From Dyella amyloliquefaciens (GTDB lineage Bacteria; Pseudomonadota; Gammaproteobacteria; Xanthomonadales; Rhodanobacteraceae): DNA of 64,000 bases. The position numbers and the translations under genes are program-made. The stretch's first letter is position 1. The number at the start of each line of letters is the position of its first letter. Of the stretch, positions 60,503 to 64,000 are shown one piece after another. The stretch is taken from NCBI RefSeq assembly GCF_004296575.1, contig NZ_SAYT01000002.1:1-64000 (forward strand), in the 5' to 3' direction. The notes beneath the pieces are model-generated. The model was given only the letters and a program-made list of their open reading frames with translations, was not told where the DNA came from and did not search any database.

Positions 60503-60760
60503 CGGGCAATCGGGCAATGCACGCAGGCCTGCAAGCAGCTGGTGAAACTGCTCGCGACTCAGAGCCAGTGATGTGGTGACACCAACGGCGCCCAGGCGCA
60601 TGCGGTATTCCTCCTCGGTCAGGCCTTTCCGTGAGCGGGCGAGCACATGCACCAGTCGCACATGATCCTTCGTCATGCGCCAACGCTTTCGCACGGACAA
60701 ATCGAGCCCGCAGCACCATCGCGCGGTCGTCGTCGACTGGCACAACGGGCACGTGTGCAT
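60467..60760 (-). CDS. phage GemA-like protein with an N-terminal zinc ribbon
   Basis: A 97-residue protein. A four-cysteine motif (CPLC near residue 4 and CC near 16) is followed by a segment like Mu gp16/GemA (LVHVLARSRKGLTEEEYRMRL near 39), in which phage proteins of this group share the K-L-I-H-V and Y-R-x-x-L pattern. GemA affects host gene expression and replication in Mu, but the role here is unproven. It overlaps the methyltransferase stop by 1 nt (TGATG), so it belongs to the prophage operon, of which it is the last gene. Confidence 0.6.
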   Translation of the reverse strand: MHTCPLCQSTTTARWCCGLDLSVRKRWRMTKDHVRLVHVLARSRKGLTEEEYRMRLGAVGVTTSLALSREQFHQLLAGLRALPDCPSFLSRSAKRAA

Positions 60761-62277
60761 CAGGCTGCCATCCTCTCGGCCGAATAGATGGGCTCAAGGT
60801 TGGCCCGGGCTATTGCCGCGAGCGGCGGCGGGCTAACGCTATTCCCGACCATGCGAACGCTGGCACTGATGCTCAGCGGGCGGCCATCGGCGGTGCGATC
60901 GATGATGTAGTCGACAGGGAATCCCTGGGCGCGATACAGCTCCTCGCGGCGAAGCATGCGAAGGCCAATGTCGACGATCACATAGGGCGTGCCCTTGATG
61001 GTGACCGTGACAAGCGCCAGGCGGTCCTTGGTGGTAACCGTCGTCAGTGGCTCGCCCAGCTCGGCATGTTGGCCGCCACAGCTGTGATAGCGCATGAGGA
61101 AGGCGGCCACGCGCAACGCGCCATCCTCGTGGGTGGCGCTCAGCGTGCATTGAACAACGCGCTGCTGGCTTCCGGTACCTGTTATTGAGCTCACGGGCTC
61201 CATGGCACCCCTGGCACGCGCGGGGTTTCCGTTCTCGCCGCCACCGTTGGCCTGCTCGAGGAAGGCAGACACCAATGCGAAGTGGCCACCCTTCACGCCT
61301 GCACATTGTGTTCGCAGTGGCTCGCGGGCGGACCAGCTGCGTTGGTTCGAGCCGTTCGCATGCTCCGTAATAAAGAATGGCTCAGCTGCGTCCAGCACAT
61401 AGCGTTTCACGCCCTTGGCGATCCGCCGGCACGTTGCATCGGCCAGCGGACGCTTGCGTTCGAAAATGGATGGGCATGGCACTGACCAGTCGATGCAATC
61501 GGCGGCGGTAGCCACGGGCTGCGCGCGGCCGGGACCATGCGTCGGCTCAGGCCAGCGCGGCGCCTCGCCATCGCATCGAGCCAGCAGGAACAGACGCTCG
61601 CGGCTGGTGCCAGCGCCGAAGTCGCTGGCGACCAATAGCCGATGCTCCACCAGGTAGCCGAGCGCGCGCAGCTCCGAGAGAAACCGCCGCCAGGTGCGGC
61701 CGGCGTGGCGCTTGTCCGGGATCAGGAATTGCTGGTCGACGGGAACGCGCTCGCCCTTGGCGGAAACGGTGCCATCCAGCTTCATCACCCGGCCCGTCGC
61801 CTTGTCGCGCTTGGCGACCAGCGGCCCCCATGAACGGATCTGCTTTACGTTCTCGAGGGTCACGATGCGCGGCTGCAGACCGGCCTTGCGAAGGCTTCCG
61901 CACCACTTCAACACGACCCAGCTGAGCGAGCGCGTGGCGCGATCACGCGGCTGGCCGCCCTTCGCTTGCGAAAAGTGAGTGCAGTCGGGCGATGAATGAA
62001 ACCAGCCAGGGCGTCGGCCAGCGCACTCGGCGACCGGGTTCGCCTGCCACACGTCTTCACGCATGTGCTTCGTGAACGGGTGGTTCGCCGCATGCATGCC
62101 GATGGCCTGCTCGTCATGGTTGATCGCGATGTCGGGATCACGACCAAGCGCCTGGCGAAGGGCCTCACTGGCGCCGCCGCCACCGGCGAAAAGATCGACA
62201 ATGATTTCGCCAGGATGCAATGCAGACGCGCCGGCCTTCCGTGGAAAGTTGAAGCCATGCTGCGTTCCATCAGCCAT
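60760..62277 (-). CDS. phage C5-cytosine DNA methyltransferase
   Basis: A 505-residue m5C methyltransferase. Motif I is VDLFAGGGGASEAL near 27-40. The catalytic loop, usually PCQ, reads SSPDCTHFSQAKG here with Cys99 as the probable nucleophile. The ENV motif is TLENVKQI near 150, and motif X is VGNSVSPPPLAAI near 480. The SPDC variant is found in phage enzymes. No restriction partner is present, so it probably protects phage DNA or marks replication rather than forming an R-M pair. The start at 62277 overlaps the upstream gene by 8 nt. Confidence 0.88.
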   Translation of the reverse strand: MADGTQHGFNFPRKAGASALHPGEIIVDLFAGGGGASEALRQALGRDPDIAINHDEQAIGMHAANHPFTKHMREDVWQANPVAECAGRRPGWFHSSPDCTHFSQAKGGQPRDRATRSLSWVVLKWCGSLRKAGLQPRIVTLENVKQIRSWGPLVAKRDKATGRVMKLDGTVSAKGERVPVDQQFLIPDKRHAGRTWRRFLSELRALGYLVEHRLLVASDFGAGTSRERLFLLARCDGEAPRWPEPTHGPGRAQPVATAADCIDWSVPCPSIFERKRPLADATCRRIAKGVKRYVLDAAEPFFITEHANGSNQRSWSAREPLRTQCAGVKGGHFALVSAFLEQANGGGENGNPARARGAMEPVSSITGTGSQQRVVQCTLSATHEDGALRVAAFLMRYHSCGGQHAELGEPLTTVTTKDRLALVTVTIKGTPYVIVDIGLRMLRREELYRAQGFPVDYIIDRTADGRPLSISASVRMVGNSVSPPPLAAIARANLEPIYSAERMAA

Positions 62278-62659
62278 GGGATACCCCAGTGGCTTTAGCG
62301 ATCGCGGCATCCGCATTTGCCTTTGGGCTACCTTCGCGACCTTCCGCAGGGTTGAAGCCAAGGCCGCACATTAGATCGAACAGATCGCGCATCTCGATCA
62401 GCGATGCAAGAAGGTCCGGAGCAGCTGCGATCAGACGTGCATCAGGATGGAGGCGAATGTCGATCTCATCGGCGCCATGCATGACCCCGCCGAGCTTTTC
62501 GCGTTCCTCACCTTTCCAGACGGCGAACCGTGGCTGCGCGCCCTGCATGCCTTTCCGCACAAAGTCCATGATGTAAAGGCCGCCGCGATTAACTGTGCGC
62601 AAGTACACGCGACCCGCATTTGTGCGCCACTCCCATGGTCCGGCGGTGTGCTTAGCCAT
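62270..62659 (-). CDS. small phage protein (HTxGPW type)
   Basis: A 129-residue protein starting MAKHTAGPWEW and containing DARLIAAAPDLLASL near 80, the two hallmarks of a very common small phage family of unknown function. AAGGAG lies 8 nt before the ATG at 62659. It overlaps both neighbours by 8 nt in the prophage operon. Confidence 0.72.
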   Translation of the reverse strand: MAKHTAGPWEWRTNAGRVYLRTVNRGGLYIMDFVRKGMQGAQPRFAVWKGEEREKLGGVMHGADEIDIRLHPDARLIAAAPDLLASLIEMRDLFDLMCGLGFNPAEGREGSPKANADAAIAKATGVSHG

Positions 62660-62906
62660 TGGCCTGCTCCTTGCGCTCGATCTTTCGCGCAATGCGCCGC
62701 CGGCTATGTTCGGCACCCACCACCACACGGTCGAGCAGTTCGAGCGCCTTATCGAGATCCTTCCGGAGCGTGCCGTCGATGCGCGCATGCTTCGCGTGGT
62801 TGATGGCATATTCGACGTGGCCCTTGGCGGTCAGGGCGCTCACACCGGTCTGGATGGCCAGTCGCGCCCGGTTCTCCAGGCGCTGGATATCTGCGTCTGC
62901 ACTCAT
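62652..62906 (-). CDS. small phage protein, helical, unknown function
   Basis: An 84-residue, mostly helical, charged protein (RLENRARLAIQTGV near residue 9, LRKDLDKALELLDRVV near 48). GAGGAG lies about 8 nt before the ATG at 62906. It overlaps the next genes by 8 nt and 4 nt. I do not recognise a family. Confidence 0.65.
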   Translation of the reverse strand: MSADADIQRLENRARLAIQTGVSALTAKGHVEYAINHAKHARIDGTLRKDLDKALELLDRVVVGAEHSRRRIARKIERKEQANG

Positions 62907-63688
62907 GCTGCTTTCTCCTCGTCAAGCAGCATTGCGGCACCTTCGTCTTTCATGGCGCCCATCAGTGCATCCGCCTGATCGGCGAACCCACGAAACTGGT
63001 GCGCAAGCCGTTCCAGCCCGCTGTAGCTCAGCGATTGCTTGAACTTCCGATATAGCGCGAAATCCGGGCCCGCTTCCTTGCCAGACCAGCACGTCAGATC
63101 GATGCCCGTTGCCTCTTTGAATTTGCTGACGGCAACCATCGCTTTTCCATTGAGCTCCATGCGCCGATCGACTTCGCTTTTCACGCGCTCGTCGATCCGC
63201 GCTCGCGCCTCTGCAACGGCGTTAGAGACCTGAGCGTTAATAAGCTCGGTACCGGCTTGGTGCGCGCGTCGCAATAGCGCAGCCACAAACGACGGCTCCA
63301 AGGCATCAGGGGTCAGTAGCGGAGGTGCAACACGCGGCACAAGCTTTCCACCGGCCAGCTCCATATGGCCCCATGTCGACGGCAACTCGCCATCCAACAA
63401 CACGCCTGGTGCGGTGATCAGCAGCCAGTGGTGACAAAAGCGCTGAATGGCAACCGACTTCTCCGGCTTCTTCTTTTCGCGAAGCCAGTCAGATCGGCTT
63501 GCCTTGATTTCGAAACCGGAGATGCGCAGGCCGCGCGACGGCCAGCACGCCATCGACACGGCGTCGGCCCAGCGTGAATGGCGGCCACCGGTGGCATCGC
63601 CAACCTCAAAGAAAGTGGCGTATTCGGGCAGCGGGAAGGCTTTCAGCAATGCCGCTTGTAGTTTTGCGGTGGTGGCAGCGTCGCTCAT
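62903..63688 (-). CDS. phage protein with a PD-(D/E)XK-like core
   Basis: A 261-residue protein. The segment from WADAVSM near 41 to ISGFEIKASRSDWL near 57 has the D...ExK spacing of restriction-endonuclose-fold (MmcB-like) nucleases, followed by a hydrophobic strand HHWLLITAPG near 86. A helical, charged C-terminal half follows. This suggests a DNA-processing role beside rdgC in the phage early operon; activity is inferred from motif spacing only. It starts in a 4-nt ATGA overlap with the rdgC stop. Confidence 0.6.
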   Translation of the reverse strand: MSDAATTAKLQAALLKAFPLPEYATFFEVGDATGGRHSRWADAVSMACWPSRGLRISGFEIKASRSDWLREKKKPEKSVAIQRFCHHWLLITAPGVLLDGELPSTWGHMELAGGKLVPRVAPPLLTPDALEPSFVAALLRRAHQAGTELINAQVSNAVAEARARIDERVKSEVDRRMELNGKAMVAVSKFKEATGIDLTCWSGKEAGPDFALYRKFKQSLSYSGLERLAHQFRGFADQADALMGAMKDEGAAMLLDEEKAA

Positions 63689-64000
63689 GCGGCCTCCGGG
63701 CGCGGCAGCGCAAAGATGGCGGCGAGACGTCCAAGCAGGCGCTCCAGTTCCAACGCCATCAGTGCGAACGCGGCCGTCGTCTCAGACGTGGCATCTTCAT
63801 GGCTGTCGCCCAGCTCATCGACCACCACATCACCGAAGCGCAACTTGCGGATGACCAGGTCTTCGCCCAGCACGAAGCTCAGGCGCTCGTCGTACACAAG
63901 GCCGAGGCGAAACACCTGCTTGCCGTTGCGCAGGTGCTCGCGCATTTCCTCGCTGTCCATTTCCTGATTGCGGAAGCGCGCGATGGCGCCCGTGGCGCTC
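63685..64000 (-). CDS. rdgC: RdgC-type recombination-associated protein, 3' part (cut by window end)
   Basis: About 105 C-terminal residues are visible and the frame is open to the window edge. The sequence MREHLRNGKQVFRLGLVYDE, then LSFVLGEDLVIRKLRFGDVV and the final helical FALMALELERLL, matches the C-terminal third of RdgC, a ring-shaped DNA-binding protein that limits RecA. A phage-borne copy probably tunes recombination of phage DNA. Internal Met codons are not the true start. Confidence 0.8.
   Translation of the reverse strand, partial: SATGAIARFRNQEMDSEEMREHLRNGKQVFRLGLVYDERLSFVLGEDLVIRKLRFGDVVVDELGDSHEDATSETTAAFALMALELERLLGRLAAIFALPRPEAA

Noticed and set aside
1-64000. CRISPR arrays, tRNA or rRNA genes
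   Set aside because: No regularly spaced direct repeats, no tRNA-like cloverleaf with conserved arms and no rRNA motifs were seen.

Overview
The window is GC-rich chromosomal DNA with the gene repertoire and operon layout of a gammaproteobacterium of the Xanthomonadales/Lysobacterales, most likely Rhodanobacteraceae (Dyella, Luteibacter, Rhodanobacter relatives). This assignment is inferred from gene content, codon use and the bkd and liu operon layout; no 16S or other marker is present. There is no rRNA, tRNA or CRISPR array.

Positions 1-15600 hold mixed metabolic genes. They begin with the first codons of an IS110-family transposase and its folded leader. An alpha/beta hydrolase, a GFA-family protein, a Tat-exported Gfo/Idh/MocA oxidoreductase and a flavin monooxygenase follow. 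Next come a TetR repressor coupled to an exported amidohydrolase, a DUF969-DUF979-DUF2891 operon (probable 5-oxoproline transport), an orphan HigA-like antitoxin, a PQQ-type sugar dehydrogenase and pyrC.

Positions 16000-31040 form a coherent locus that I read as capture and catabolism of D-amino-acid-containing peptides. It has two exported serine beta-lactamase-fold (S12) hydrolases with four C-terminal membrane helices, a third exported S12 hydrolase, the D-amino-acid racemization pair DgcN/DgcA, a POT peptide transporter, a TonB-dependent receptor, an M19 dipeptidase, and a divergent XRE-cupin regulator beside a near-perfect operator. A related S12-plus-four-helix gene lies at 46.8-48.9 kb and shares a 35-nt promoter block with the first one. 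Between 42.1 and 46.6 kb an M81 (MlrC-like) peptidase, a cytoplasmic S12 D-aminopeptidase-like protein and an MFS transporter recall the microcystin-degrading mlrC/mlrB/mlrD set without mlrA.

Positions 31.3-41.6 kb carry branched-chain amino acid catabolism. A TetR gene is divergent from liuA-liuB-liuD (isovaleryl-CoA dehydrogenase and methylcrotonyl-CoA carboxylase), which is followed by a decayed HMG-CoA lyase pseudogene. The bkd operon (E1 alpha, E1 beta, E2) is divergent from an Lrp-type bkdR gene. Both regulators sit beside clear inverted repeats.

From about 49 kb the window is an accessory region. It contains traces of insertion sequences, a YkvI-like membrane protein, and a complete Wadjet anti-plasmid system (jetA-jetB-jetC-jetD, minus strand) divergent from a BrxR/CapW-type WYL repressor across a 10-bp inverted repeat. 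A tyrosine recombinase and a tightly overlapping prophage early operon follow (GemA-like protein, C5 cytosine methyltransferase, two small phage proteins, a PD-(D/E)XK-like protein, and the 3' part of rdgC cut by the window end).
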